Notes: a model not told the origin generated them from the sequence alone. 64,000 bases of DNA from Tenrec ecaudatus (GCF_050624435.1 NC_134538.1:126338937-126402936), one strand, 5' to 3'. Shown: positions 43,935-53,904, counted from the first letter of the stretch. Translations and numbers: made by a program.

Positions 43935-44812
43935 GTGTTGTTTATTTTTACTTTTATTTCTTTTTAAAAGTTCTACTGGCACATAATTCACATAGCATAC
44001 AACTGAATAGTTCAGTCATATTAAGAAAGCTGTGCAAGCATCAGCACAATCAATTTCAGAACATTTTCTTCTTTCTCAGACTCATTACTGGTAGCTCCCC
44101 ATTTCCACAAACCTCCCTGACATGCCATTAGGTAATTTTCAATCCACTTACTGGCTCTATAGAGTTACCTGTCCTGCATTTCATAAACACAAAATCGCCC
44201 AAAACACCACCAACAAAAATGACCAATCAAAACAGAAAAACCTCAATCAAAAGAAAAGCAGAAAATATTAAAAACTGAAACATCCTTAAACTAGGTCAAA
44301 AGGGAGAGCAGGTGACAAGGCATTCCATTTTAACCTAGCTACACCTGCCATGACTGACTTTACAGGGCTCTCGGTCTGGTAGCAAGGCTATCAGAAGGGA
44401 TCCAACCGAGGCTTAATCCGTGTGGAGACCAGGCAAATGGATTTTGGACTTCCACAGCCATCCATACCCTTCTGCAAACTGGGTGTTCACCATTTAAGCT
44501 CTGATACCATTCCCTCCTTCTTCAAATTTGGATTTTATTGTTTACAATCATTGGATCACACAGGCTGGTATGATTCTTCCATGTGAACTTAGTAGCCCCC
44601 TCAATTAGATGGCTGCTTATTTGAATACAAGCCTATCCGAAGCTATTCTTTCTGATAGCTGGACCCCATCTGATATCTTCACCACATTTCTCTATAGCAA
44701 CCATGTCTTCAGTGATCTCCTTATGAAGTTGAGTAACATGATGTTGTTTATTGATTCAGTCATGAGGATTTTTGCTCTATTATCAGGAGCAAGTTTCAGA
44801 GCGTGACATCTG
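43935..44812 (-). mobile_element. Old L1 3' UTR, minus strand
   Basis: Read on the minus strand it starts with the block 'gaagacatggttgctataga', goes through 'catggaagaatcataccagc', and ends with 'gttcagttgtatgctatgtg' and 'aattatgtgccagtagaact', the older L1 ending. A T-rich run at the left is the A-tail. It has a single copy of the module duplicated in the young L1. Confidence 0.8.
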
Positions 44813-44814
44813 CT

Positions 44815-44942
44815 GTAGTCTCTTCTTTCTTGCCTTCTTAGTGACCTTTTGCTTTTTTCATATGTGACATACTTGATGTCATATCAGAACTAGTCTGGTC
44901 TTTGATCATGAGTGTTTGATGCATAAAATCTAATCATGAGAT
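44815..44942 (-). mobile_element. RTE LINE, minus strand (left of L1 insertion)
   Basis: This segment and 53,905-54,642 join into one minus-strand RTE once the L1 and one duplication copy are removed. On the minus strand the joined reading passes a motif like 'LLICKFKLRLKK', matching the linker after the RTE endonuclease domain (BovB has a closely related motif). Confidence 0.65.
44925..44942. repeat. L1 target-site duplication, left (18 bp)
   Basis: 'aaaatctaatcatgagat' at 44,925-44,942 is repeated exactly at 53,887-53,904. The first-strand nick lies opposite 'gcat/aaaa', that is 5'-TTTT/AT on the bottom strand, close to the L1 endonuclease preference TTTT/AA. Confidence 0.97.
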
Positions 44943-46123
44943 ACCGGGAAGATGGCGACGGAGTGACACACACCAGAGGGACTCCGCAGAATCCAGCCCA
45001 GGAGAGTTGCTCAGAGTGAAATTCAACGCCACTGGATCGCAGGAGGTGCATCATAAAGATAAGTAGGCACAGATCCACGGGGTTTTGAGGGGCTGGGGGC
45101 TTTTGGCTTACCTCAGTGGAAGCCGGCTGGGGCTCGACCCTAGTTCAGTTGCCGGATCTGCCCAAGCCGGGACCATTTGGAGCCTGTAGCAGGGCTTGGT
45201 CTCAGCACAGCCACAGTTTTTCCCTATCTGCCTCAGGGCAGGAACAGGACTCTTGCGGCTCCACCGGCAGGGATCGGGGTTCATCTACATTGTTGCTTCT
45301 GTTTGTGTCTCTGCTTTATATTCCAACACAGCCTTGGAGGGCTGCGCAGGGGCTTTTTCAAGGCACAGCCTCAGCCGCAGCCGCGCCGCGTGGTCTGAGC
45401 AGGGAATAAACCCAAACCCTCACAACTTCATAGGCAGGGATCAAGCTTCAGCTACACGGCGGCGTCTGTTAACATCTCTGCTCTCTGTCCCCCTCTCTGC
45501 TCTCTGGGGGCGGCTCAGCAGTTTTCTTGCGACCCTTCTTGGGGCTCAGCTGCGAACTACCGCTGGGGCTTGGGGCAGGGAGTAAGCCCTTGTAGATCCA
45601 CAGGCAGGGAGTGGGACTCAGCTACATAGTTTCTTTTGCTTCCCTCGCTTCCCTGTACCCCTGCACAGTCTAGTCTCACTTTTTGATTTTTCTCACCCCC
45701 CTTGTTCCCGCCCTGCTCTCTCACACTCCATTGCGGACTTACGGGGCACTCCCATTGCCCTAGGGCATTTGCGCCTGGTTCACACCCAGCTAGGTGAGCT
45801 CCACCCTGCATAGATAGCCCAAGGCTAGGGTAAGGCCTGCTTGCTCTCCAGGGGATACTCCTCAGACTTCTCACCAGGGAGTTCCTGCCGGTGTACCTGG
45901 GGACATAAGGCAGCTCAGCCAACACTTATCAATATTCAAACCAATAGCGGGAACTTCAGCCCAGCCTCTGCAACACTGGTGCAGGCAGTTGATCTGCCAT
46001 CTGGGGCACTCCCCTAATAGGGAAGCCACAGGAAGATAAAGTGGTAGGTTAATCCCATAGCAAAATCAGCTGTAGGCAGATCAAAGAAGAATTCCTATAA
46101 GTCTTCCAGAGAGAGACTAGAAA
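44943..46123 (+). promoter_or_regulatory. L1 5' UTR / internal promoter
   Basis: 1,181 bp. It starts ACCGGGAAGATGGCG, giving a YY1-like core AAGATGGCG at +7 to +15. In human L1 a YY1 site near +12 to +21 sets the transcription start. From about 45,225 to 45,720 there are three imperfect ~165-bp modules, each with 'ggcaggga' followed by a 'cagctaca'-like block (starting near 45,265, 45,432 and 45,602). No TATA box seen. An antisense open frame (45,557-45,925) is not supported as a gene. Confidence 0.8.
44949..44957 (+). promoter_or_regulatory. YY1-like site at L1 5' end
   Basis: AAGATGGCG, +7 to +15 of the element. It matches the YY1 core (AAnATGGCG). Its closeness to the first base fits a role in placing the start site. 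Confidence 0.7.
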
Positions 46124-47203
46124 ATGGCACCTGGTCCCTCAAAAACAACTCAACGCAAACAGCCATCACCCCCAATGACCTCAACGAAAAAACAAGAGAA
46201 ACAAAAGGCAAAGGAAGAAGATGTCCTGAACATAACAACATACATAGAAGAAGCAGACATTGAGATGCCATACAAAGAAGCTCTCAGAATGGTGCTTGGA
46301 GCCATGCAGAATATGAGGGAAACACTACAGAAAAAGGATGAAATGATAGAGGATATAAAAGACACATACCAAAGGAAAATACAGGAGCTTGAGGAGCAGG
46401 TAACGAAACACAATAGCAGAATCATGTTCCTTGAGAATCGATTGGAGGAATCAGAGAACCGCATCAGTGGCGTGGAGGACAGCCAAGCAGACTTTAATAA
46501 ACGTGAACAAAAATCTAATAAGAGCATCAGAGAAGCCGAAGAAAACCTAAGAGCTATGTCTGATGCTATGAAGCGGAACAACATTAGAATTATTGGCCTA
46601 CCGGAGGAAGACACAACAAAGAAGTCATCTGCAACAATAGCGAGAGAATTCTTGGAGGAAAACTTCCCCAGCCTAATGAATGAAAACCAAGCAACCATCC
46701 AGGAGGCTGAAAGAACACCAGCACGAAGGGACCCCAAGAAGAAATCACCAAGGCACATAATAGTTAAACTTTCAAACTTTGAGGAAAAGGAGAAAATCAT
46801 GAGAGCAGCTAGGGAAAAGCAAGCAATCACATATAAAGGTTCCCACATAAGGATATGCTCAGACCTATCAGCAGAAACTATGAAAAAAAGGAGAGAGTGG
46901 AGTAACATATTCCAAAAATTGAAAGAAAACAACGCAAATCCAAGAATACTCTACCCAGCCAAATTATCGATCAAGATCGATGGAGAAGTAAAAGTCTTCC
47001 CAGACAAGGAAAAACTCAAAAAATACGTTACAACAAACCCAGCATTACAAAAGATCCTCGCCGACTCAGTATGGGCAGAAGAACAACACTCACCAAGCAC
47101 AAATAAGACACCAGCACATAGAACAACTTCACCCAGAGCACAACAAAGAGAAAACAGACCCCAAGATAGCAATGACTTAAGGATGGAAAGAAGTCAAGAA
47201 TGA
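46124..47203 (+). CDS. L1 ORF1 protein (RNA-binding chaperone)
   Basis: 359 residues, a typical L1 ORF1p length (human 338). ORF1p binds L1 RNA as a trimer and acts as a nucleic-acid chaperone in the cytoplasmic ribonucleoprotein. Residues 1-35 are basic and Pro/Lys-rich. About 50-150 are predicted coiled coil with heptads (for example KIQELEEQVTKHNSRI). The RRM starts at 'RNNIRIIGLPEE' (151-162) and runs to about 245. The C-terminal domain includes 'RREW' (256-259) and 'ILYPAK' (275-280). A polar 45-residue tail follows 'TTNPALQKIL', longer than in human. Start chosen at the first in-frame ATG, in good context (A at -3, G at +4). The large antisense frame at 46,150-46,932 is a shadow. Confidence 0.97.
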   Translation: MAPGPSKTTQRKQPSPPMTSTKKQEKQKAKEEDVLNITTYIEEADIEMPYKEALRMVLGAMQNMRETLQKKDEMIEDIKDTYQRKIQELEEQVTKHNSRIMFLENRLEESENRISGVEDSQADFNKREQKSNKSIREAEENLRAMSDAMKRNNIRIIGLPEEDTTKKSSATIAREFLEENFPSLMNENQATIQEAERTPARRDPKKKSPRHIIVKLSNFEEKEKIMRAAREKQAITYKGSHIRICSDLSAETMKKRREWSNIFQKLKENNANPRILYPAKLSIKIDGEVKVFPDKEKLKKYVTTNPALQKILADSVWAEEQHSPSTNKTPAHRTTSPRAQQRENRPQDSNDLRMERSQE

Positions 47204-47269
47204 CACACACACAAAACACACACTAATGAGAAAGGAAAGTAGGAAAACTCCCAACACAAAAAGTATAAA
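47204..47269 (+). other. L1 inter-ORF spacer
   Basis: 66 bp, A-rich, with 'acacacacaaaacacaca'. Human L1 has 63 bp here. ORF2 is translated by an unconventional reinitiation after ORF1 in known L1s. Confidence 0.85.
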
Positions 47270-50200
47270 ATGGCATCACAGAGTCCGCACATGGAGATAA
47301 TAACCCTGAATATCAATGGCCTGAACTCAGGCATTAAAAGACTGAGACTTGCAGAATGGCTTAGAAAACACAACCCATCAATTTGCTGCCTACAGGAGAC
47401 ACACCTCAAGGCTACAGACAAAAATAGGCTGAGAATCAAAGGCTGGAGAAGGACCTACCAAGCAAACAGCAACACAAAAAAAGCAGGGGTTGCAATCCTT
47501 ATCTCGGATAAAATTGACCTCAAAGTGCAAACCATAAAAAGAGATAAGGAGGGACACTATATAATGCTCAAGGGAATGATAGACAATGAACCACTAAGCA
47601 TTGTAAACATATATTCCCCGAATGAGAGACCAGCTCAATACGTGAACCAAACACTCCAAAAGATTAAGAAAGAAATCACAGACTCGACAATTATAGTGGG
47701 TGACTTCAACACACCACTCACTGAGAAAGATAGATCACAGGGAAAGAAACTCAACAAGGAGACTAGAGAGCTAAACTCCACAATTAGACAATTTGGCCTA
47801 ATAGATATTTACAGAGCTTTTCATCCAAATACAAAAAAGTTCACATTCTTTTCAAGTCCTCATGGCACATATTCGAAGATAGACCACATGCTGGGGCATA
47901 AGGCAAATCTACATAAATTTAAGCACATTGAAATAATACAGACCTCTCTCTCTGACCACTGTGCCATAAGACTGGAAATCAACAAAAGGAAGACAAAGAA
48001 AATAAGAGCAAATAATTGGAGGATGAATAACTCTCTACTGCAAAAGGAGTGCATACTGGTGCAGATCCGAGACGAAATCAGGAAATTTCTCGAAACCAAC
48101 GAAAATGAGCACACGACGTACCAAAACTTATGGGACACAGCAAAGGCAGTCATCAGAGGAAGGTTCATAGCAATACAAGCACACCTGAGAAAGGAAGAGA
48201 GACTCATGACGGATACGCTGACACAAAATTTACAAAAACTAGAGCTGAGTCAGCAGGACAACCCTACTAATAGCAAAAGAAAAGAAATTATAAAAATCAG
48301 GGCTGAGATTCAGGAGAGGGAAAATAAAAAAACTTTGGAAAAAATTAACATCGCTAAAAGTTGGTTCTTTGAAAAGATAAACAGGATCGATAGACCATTG
48401 GCAAACCTAACCAAAGAAAGGAGGGAACAAATCTCAATAGCAAGAATAAGGGATGAAAGAGGGGTCATTACAACAGACCCTAATGAAATCAAAAGGATAG
48501 TTACACAATACTATGAAGGATTGTACTCCAATGAATTCAACAATTTGGAAGACATGGACAAATTCCTGGAAAAACAATCCCTCCCTAGACTATCCTCGGT
48601 GGACATCAAAAATCTCAACAGACCCATCGCAATAGAAGAAATAGAAAAGGTTATCAAGGGATTACCAACAAAAAAATCCCCTGGACCAGATGGATACACT
48701 GGAGAATTCTACCAAGCATTCAGGGAAGAACTAATACCAATCCTACACAAACTTTTCCAGAACATAGAAAAAGATGGCAAACTCCCAAACTCCTTCTATG
48801 AAGCTAGTATAACTCTGATACCCAAACCGGGCAAGGATCCCACAAGAATCGAGAACTACAGACCGATATCCCTAATGAACATTGATGCAAAAATCCTTAA
48901 CAAAATACTAGCCAACAGAATACAAAAGTATATAAAACAAATAATTCACCATGACCAAGTGGGATTCATACCAGGGATGCAGGGATGGTTCAACATACGA
49001 AAGACCATTAGTATTATTCGTCACATTGACATGAAAAAGTATAAGAATCACATGATAATATCAATAGACGCAGAAAAAGCATTCGACAACATCCAACACC
49101 AATTCCTGTTTAAGACACTAGCGAAGATAGGAATGGAAGGAAAGTTCCTCAAGACAATACAAGCTATATATGAAAAACCAACAGCCAAAGTGGTAGTCAA
49201 TGGAGAAAAGACTAACACAATCCCACTGAAAAAGGGAACCAGACAAGGATGCCCCTTGTCTCCACTCCTATTTAATATCGTGCTGGAGGTTTTAGCTAAC
49301 AGCATAAGGCAAAGAAGTGACATCAAAGGTATTCGTCTGGGGAAGGAAGAGGTGAAACTATCGTTATTTGCAGATGATATGATTTTATATATGGAAAATC
49401 CCAAAAGTTCCACAAGGGGAGTACTGGAAGCAATAGAGGAGTTTGGCAGAGTGGCAGGATACAAGATCAACAAACAGAAGTCCATCGGACTGTTATACAC
49501 ATCAGATAAGACCACAGAAGAAGAGATCAAAAAGGTGGTACCCTTCACAATAGCCAAACACAAACTGAAATATCTAGGGATACACTTGACTGAAAAAACA
49601 AAAGATCTATATAGGGAAAACTATAGAACACTATTACAAGAAACCAAGAGCGACCTCAACAAATGGAAGAATATTCCGTGCTCTTGGATTGGGAGACTTA
49701 ATATAGTTAAGATGTCAGTTCTGCCAAAGGCACTATATAAGTTTAATGCTATCCCGATACAATTACCATCATCTTTCTTCAAAGAAATGGAAAAACTGAT
49801 TACCAACTTCATATGGAGAGGGAAGAAGCCCAGAATTAGCAGAGAACTCCTCAAGAAGAAGGACACCGTGGGAGGGCTTGCTTTACCTGACTTTGGCACA
49901 TACTATACAGCCACAGTTCTCAAAACTGCATGGTATTGGTACAATGACAGATACTCAGACCAATGGAAAAGAACTGAAAACCCAGAAATAAAAGCATCAG
50001 CATACACACAGCTGATCTTTGACAAGGGCCCCAAAAATATCAAATGGGAAGCAGATGCCCTCTTTAACAAGTGGTGCTGGAAAAAATGGATATCAACATG
50101 CAGAAAAATGAAGCAAGACCCTTATCTCACTCCATGCACAAGAATAAACTCAAGGTGGATCACAGACCTTGAAGTTAAACCCCAAACTATTAGGGCCATC

Positions 50201-51094
50201 AATGAGGGAATTGGGACCAACTTGAGAACTTTGGCGCAGGGAATACACAGGCTATCAGAAATAGGGAAGGACACAAACACAGAGGAGGCACAAATCGACA
50301 AATGGGATATACTGAAGATAAAACACTTGTGTACATCTAAAGAATTCACCAAGAGAGTAATAAGAGAGTCCACAGACTGGGAAAACATCTTTAGCAATGA
50401 CACATCAGACAAAGGCCTTATTACTAAAATCTACAGTACTCTGCTAGCTTCCAAAAAGAAAAAAACCAATAGCCCAATTGAAAGGTGGGCAAAGGACTTA
50501 AACAGAAGTTTCACAGGGGCAGAAATCCGAATGGCCAACAAACATATGAGAAAATGTTCCCGATCTTTAGCCATAAGAGAAATGCAAATTAAAACAACAA
50601 TGAGGTACCACCTGACACCCTCAAAGGTAGCCCAATTCAAAAAATCAGAAAGCAACAAGTGTTGGAGGGGCTGTGGGGAGACAGGAACTCTCATCCACTG
50701 CTGGTGGGACTGTAAGTACGTACAGCCACTATGGAAATCAATCTGGCGATACCTAAAACAGATGGAAATAGAGTTACCATATGACCCAGCAATCCCCCTA
50801 CTGGGCATATACCCAGAAGAGGCAAGAAACAAACCAAGACCAGACATCTGTGCTCCAATGTTCATTGCGGCACAGTTCACAATTGCAAGGAGTTGGAAGC
50901 AACCCAAATTTCCATCAACTGACGATTGGATTAAAAAACTGTGGTATATATATACAATGGAATACTACGCATCACTAAAGAGCAGTGATGAACGTATGAG
51001 GCACATAGCGGCATGGGAAGAACTGGAGGAAATCATGCTAAGCGAGGTAAGTCAGGCACAAAAGGACAAGTACAACATGAGTCCGCTGAGGTAA
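47270..51094 (+). CDS. L1 ORF2 protein (endonuclease and reverse transcriptase)
   Basis: 1,274 residues (human 1,275). It nicks target DNA and copies the L1 RNA in place (target-primed reverse transcription). The N-terminal apurinic-type endonuclease has N14, E43, D145, D205 and H230, all at the same numbers as in human L1. The RT domain (about 500-780) has D600 in 'SIDAEKAFD', the '[13 protein letters not shown]' motif at 656-668, and the catalytic FADD (D702, D703). The C-terminal Cys-rich motif C-x3-C-x7-H-x4-C is intact at C1131, C1135, H1143 and C1148. No stops or frameshifts. Start ATG has A at -3 and G at +4. Antisense frames over this gene are shadows. Confidence 0.98.
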   Translation: MASQSPHMEIITLNINGLNSGIKRLRLAEWLRKHNPSICCLQETHLKATDKNRLRIKGWRRTYQANSNTKKAGVAILISDKIDLKVQTIKRDKEGHYIMLKGMIDNEPLSIVNIYSPNERPAQYVNQTLQKIKKEITDSTIIVGDFNTPLTEKDRSQGKKLNKETRELNSTIRQFGLIDIYRAFHPNTKKFTFFSSPHGTYSKIDHMLGHKANLHKFKHIEIIQTSLSDHCAIRLEINKRKTKKIRANNWRMNNSLLQKECILVQIRDEIRKFLETNENEHTTYQNLWDTAKAVIRGRFIAIQAHLRKEERLMTDTLTQNLQKLELSQQDNPTNSKRKEIIKIRAEIQERENKKTLEKINIAKSWFFEKINRIDRPLANLTKERREQISIARIRDERGVITTDPNEIKRIVTQYYEGLYSNEFNNLEDMDKFLEKQSLPRLSSVDIKNLNRPIAIEEIEKVIKGLPTKKSPGPDGYTGEFYQAFREELIPILHKLFQNIEKDGKLPNSFYEASITLIPKPGKDPTRIENYRPISLMNIDAKILNKILANRIQKYIKQIIHHDQVGFIPGMQGWFNIRKTISIIRHIDMKKYKNHMIISIDAEKAFDNIQHQFLFKTLAKIGMEGKFLKTIQAIYEKPTAKVVVNGEKTNTIPLKKGTRQGCPLSPLLFNIVLEVLANSIRQRSDIKGIRLGKEEVKLSLFADDMILYMENPKSSTRGVLEAIEEFGRVAGYKINKQKSIGLLYTSDKTTEEEIKKVVPFTIAKHKLKYLGIHLTEKTKDLYRENYRTLLQETKSDLNKWKNIPCSWIGRLNIVKMSVLPKALYKFNAIPIQLPSSFFKEMEKLITNFIWRGKKPRISRELLKKKDTVGGLALPDFGTYYTATVLKTAWYWYNDRYSDQWKRTENPEIKASAYTQLIFDKGPKNIKWEADALFNKWCWKKWISTCRKMKQDPYLTPCTRINSRWITDLEVKPQTIRAINEGIGTNLRTLAQGIHRLSEIGKDTNTEEAQIDKWDILKIKHLCTSKEFTKRVIRESTDWENIFSNDTSDKGLITKIYSTLLASKKKKTNSPIERWAKDLNRSFTGAEIRMANKHMRKCSRSLAIREMQIKTTMRYHLTPSKVAQFKKSESNKCWRGCGETGTLIHCWWDCKYVQPLWKSIWRYLKQMEIELPYDPAIPLLGIYPEEARNKPRPDICAPMFIAAQFTIARSWKQPKFPSTDDWIKKLWYIYTMEYYASLKSSDERMRHIAAWEELEEIMLSEVSQAQKDKYNMSPLR

Positions 51095-52123
51095 GAATTA
51101 AAAAAAAAATTTTTTTTTTAAAAGCAAAAGTGGCACAGGGAAAAAAGCTACTATATACAAACATTTTAGGGGTGAAGACGGGGTAGTATGAAAGAGACCA
51201 GACCAAAACCAGGGATGTATGAGGTAGACAATGGTGGAGGAGGTGGGGAAAGGAAAACAAAAGGATAAATACAAGGAAGAAAAGGGTAGTGGGGTCATAG
51301 GGCATTAATCCACCCAAGGGGAGGGTATTGTTTATATCTCCACAGGGAAAGTGGGACCAGACTTCAACCCAGTGTCGCAAGGTGTGAACGCAATATCCCG
51401 GTGTGGAGGAGGGAACCGGTGGAGAGGTCTGGGAGGCTGGCCCCAGCACCATAAATTAAGTGGATTCCTGCCCCTCCCCGAAAAGAATTTTTTCCAAAGG
51501 ACGACATTGACTCTGCAGCTCTGGGAGATGGACATATTTGATCAGAGCACACGGGAGCAGATGAAGGGGCAGGAGGAGAGAGTGGAGCACAGCCTGGCCC
51601 ACCAGGCCGTGATGATGATGTTCCTGAGTAGAGCAGCCAGTCCACAGAGAGAACAACATGGCTGGCCCCACTATGAGACATGATGCCCCTCAGTGACTAA
51701 GGGCGATACAGGGGACAGCACCGGAGACACAGTGTGGGAATTGCACCTGACCTGATCCCACCACACCGAGGCAAATCACTGGGGGAGTGCAGCGGAACAG
51801 CAAGGGAATGGAGTGGCAAGGTCCCCAGGGAATGCTGAAAGTGGACTTCGGGGCCAGGGCGTGGTGCCCCAACAGACTGGACTGGAAAACGCTCCTAAGG
51901 GCCAGCAAACGATCCCTGAACTAACTACAAGCTTTTCTCTTGTGAACTGTTTTATTCTGTTCTTTGTCAGTGGTTTGTTTTTGTTGTTTTGTTGTCTGGT
52001 TGTATACTGTTGCTTTGTTTTCCTCTGTCTAGTTTTCGTGCATGTTAGTGACTCCACAGGTCTGTCTGAATAGGACAGGCTGGATGAAGTATCTGGAGGA
52101 AAAACAACGGGACCGACAGTTTT

Positions 52124-52157
52124 GGGGGGACTTGGGGTGGGGGGGTAGGGGGGGGTA
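52124..52157 (+). other. G-rich tract in L1 3' UTR
   Basis: G-runs of 6, 4, 7 and 8 within 34 bases: a potential G-quadruplex on the sense strand. The same tract in the copy at 9,977-10,007 has different run lengths but still four or more runs. Confidence 0.75.
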
Positions 52158-52544
52158 AGGAAGTGGTGTTAACAAACCCAGGGACAAGGGAAAAACATGG
52201 GACCCCAAATGGTAGAGAAGGGGGAGTGGCAGGCCTGGTGGGAAATGATCAAGTGTAAGGTTGCTTAGAGAAGAGGTATACTCTAGCCCAGGTGGCGATG
52301 AAGCATGGTAGTAGGGCAGGAGGAAAGTCAAGGGAGATGGAGGAAAGAGCTAGGAGTCAAAGGGCATTCATGGAGGTCTAGACAAAGACATGTACATGCA
52401 AATATATATAGGAGGATGGGGAAATAGATCTATGTGTCTATATTTATAGGTCAAGTATTAAGGTGGTGGAAGGACCTTGGGCCTCTACTCAAACACTCCC
52501 TCAATGCATGAATACCTTCTTTTATTAAATTGGAACTCTATGAT

Positions 52545-52970
52545 GCTCACTCTCCAGACACAACGGCTGGAGCCAAAGTGTGTGAACAAGTAAATGTGGT
52601 GAAGAAAGCTGATGGTGCCCGGCTATCAAAAGAGATAGTGACTGGGGTCTTAAAGGCTTGAAGATAAACAAGCGGCCATCTAGCTCAGAAGCAACAAAGT
52701 CCACATGGAAGAACACACCAGCCTGAGTGAGCGAGTGGTCCCAAAAGGATCAGTTACCAGGCATCAAAGAACAAAAAATCATATCATTGAGTGCACACCT
52801 CCATGATAGGATCGCTGAAGACAAATGGGTGCATAAGCAAATGTGGTGAAGAAAGCTGATGGTGCCCGGCTATCAAAAGAGATAGTGTCTGGGGTCTTAA
52901 AGGCTTGAAGGTGAACAAGCGGCCATCTAGCTCAGAAGCAAATAAGCCCACATGGAAGAAGCACACTGGC
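52545..52970 (+). repeat. Duplicated module inside the L1 3' UTR
   Basis: Two copies spaced ~246 bp, at about 52,545-52,725 and 52,795-52,970. Both contain 'aaatgtggtgaagaaagctg', 'atggtgcccggctatcaaaa', 'ggggtcttaaaggcttgaag' and 'caagcggccatctagctcag'. Older L1 copies in this window (2,590; 58,055; 43,935 minus) have one copy only. Confidence 0.85.
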
Positions 52971-53017
52971 CAGTGCGATCACGAGGTGCCCAAGGGACCA
53001 GGTATAAGGCATCATGC

Positions 53018-53108
53018 AAAAAAAAAAAAAAAGATATAAGTGTGTGTATGTATGTGTATATATGTGTATATGTATATATGTATGTATATATATGTATATA
53101 TATATCAT
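53018..53108. repeat. A-run plus TG/TA microsatellite
   Basis: Poly-A run followed by alternating tgtg and tata units within the L1 3' UTR. Confidence 0.9.
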
Positions 53109-53740
53109 ATTAAATGAAGGGGGAAGTGCAGAGTGGAGACCCAAGGCCCAAGTGTCGACCAATGGAGATCCCCTCATAGAGGGGTTTAGGAAAGGAGATG
53201 GGTTAATTAGGGTGTGAGGTAGTATCGATGAAGAACACAGCTTTCCCCCGGATCCTGGATGCTTCCTCCCCCCAACTACCATGATCCGAATTCTACCTTG
53301 CAGGGCTGGATAGGACAGAGGCTGTACACTGGTGCATATGAGGGTTGGAGGTACAGGGAATCCAGGGTGGATGATACCTTCAGGACCAAGGGTGTGAGGG
53401 ACGATGCTGGGAGAGTGGAGGGTGAGTGGGTTGGAAAGGGGGAACTGATTACAGGGATCCACATGTGACCTCTTCCCTGGGAGAGGGACAGCAGAGAAGG
53501 GGGGAAGGGAGACTCCGGATAGGGCAAGATATGACAAAACAACGATGTATAAATGACCAAGGGCATATGAGGGAGGGGGGAATGGGGAGGGAGGAGGGGA
53601 AAAAAAAGAGGACCTGATGCAAGGGGCTTAAGTGGAGAGCAAATGCCTTGAGAATGATTGGGGCAGGGAATGTATGGATGTGCTTTATACAATTGATGTA
53701 TGTATGTGTATGGATTGTGGTAAGAGTTGTATGAGTCCCT

Positions 53741-53746
53741 AATAAA
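53741..53746 (+). terminator. First L1 poly(A) signal
   Basis: AATAAA in the inner copy of the duplicated terminus. It is followed by 'agaagaaaagagaaaaaaat', which may be a fossil A-tail. Confidence 0.75.
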
Positions 53747-53857
53747 ATGTAAAAGAAGAAAAGAGAAAAAAATGATTAGGGCAAAGACTGTACAGATGTG
53801 CTTTATACAATTGATGCATGTATATGTATGAACTGTGAAAAGAATTGTATGAGCCCC

Positions 53858-53863
53858 AATAAA
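53858..53863 (+). terminator. Second L1 poly(A) signal (used)
   Basis: AATAAA about 13 bases before the A-tail at 53,876. Given the position of the tail, this is the site used for this insertion. Confidence 0.85.
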
Positions 53864-53886
53864 TTGTTAAAATTTAAAAAAAAAAA

Positions 53887-53904
53887 AAAATCTAATCATG
53901 AGAT
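53887..53904. repeat. L1 target-site duplication, right (18 bp)
   Basis: Exact copy of 44,925-44,942. Its first four A's merge with the A-tail, so the element could end up to four bases later. Confidence 0.97.

Larger units (their letters stand above)
53654..53867 (+). repeat. Duplicated L1 3' terminus
   Basis: Two ~96-bp copies (53,654-53,749 and 53,772-53,867), spacing 118 bp, with 'atgtgctttatacaattgat' in both. The first ends in 'ccctaataaaatg', the second in 'ccccaataaattg'. The same arrangement is in the truncated copy (11,481-11,696). Confidence 0.9.
51095..53875 (+). other. Very long L1 3' UTR (2.8 kb)
   Basis: It opens with an A/T run (51,098-51,120), then a block up to about 51,470 not present in the truncated copy, and from 51,475 on matches 9,323-11,700. 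Features in order: G-rich tract 52,124-52,157; two related modules at about 52,545-52,725 and 52,795-52,970; A-run plus TG/TA microsatellite 53,018-53,108; purine-rich stretch about 53,380-53,610; duplicated terminus 53,654-53,749 and 53,772-53,867, each with AATAAA. Mammalian L1 3' UTRs are usually below 1 kb. Open frames on the minus strand (for example 52,932-53,537) contain the microsatellite and are not supported as genes. Confidence 0.93.
44943..53886 (+). mobile_element. Full-length LINE-1 with intact ORF1 and ORF2
   Basis: An autonomous non-LTR retrotransposon of about 8.94 kb: 5' UTR 44,943-46,123, ORF1 46,124-47,203, spacer 47,204-47,269, ORF2 47,270-51,094, 3' UTR 51,095-53,875, A-tail of about 11-15 bases. 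It is flanked by a perfect 18-bp duplication. Both ORFs run uninterrupted and the catalytic residues checked are intact, so this copy may still be able to move. The total is about 3 kb longer than the ~6-kb human L1, mainly because the 3' UTR is ~2.8 kb. It inserted into a minus-strand RTE. Whether it is transcribed or active cannot be told from sequence. Confidence 0.97.

Noticed and set aside
45557..45925. Antisense frame in the L1 5' UTR as an ORF0 homologue
   Set aside because: It is antisense like primate ORF0, but the sequence shows no similarity that I can judge, and one copy cannot test coding.
46150..46932. 260-codon open frame on the minus strand over L1 ORF1
   Set aside because: It is the reverse of ORF1. 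The A-rich, T-poor sense strand of L1 leaves few stops in the opposite frame. No domain is visible.
49048..49563. 171-codon minus-strand frame inside ORF2
   Set aside because: Shadow of the A-rich ORF2 coding strand. No motif and no independent support.
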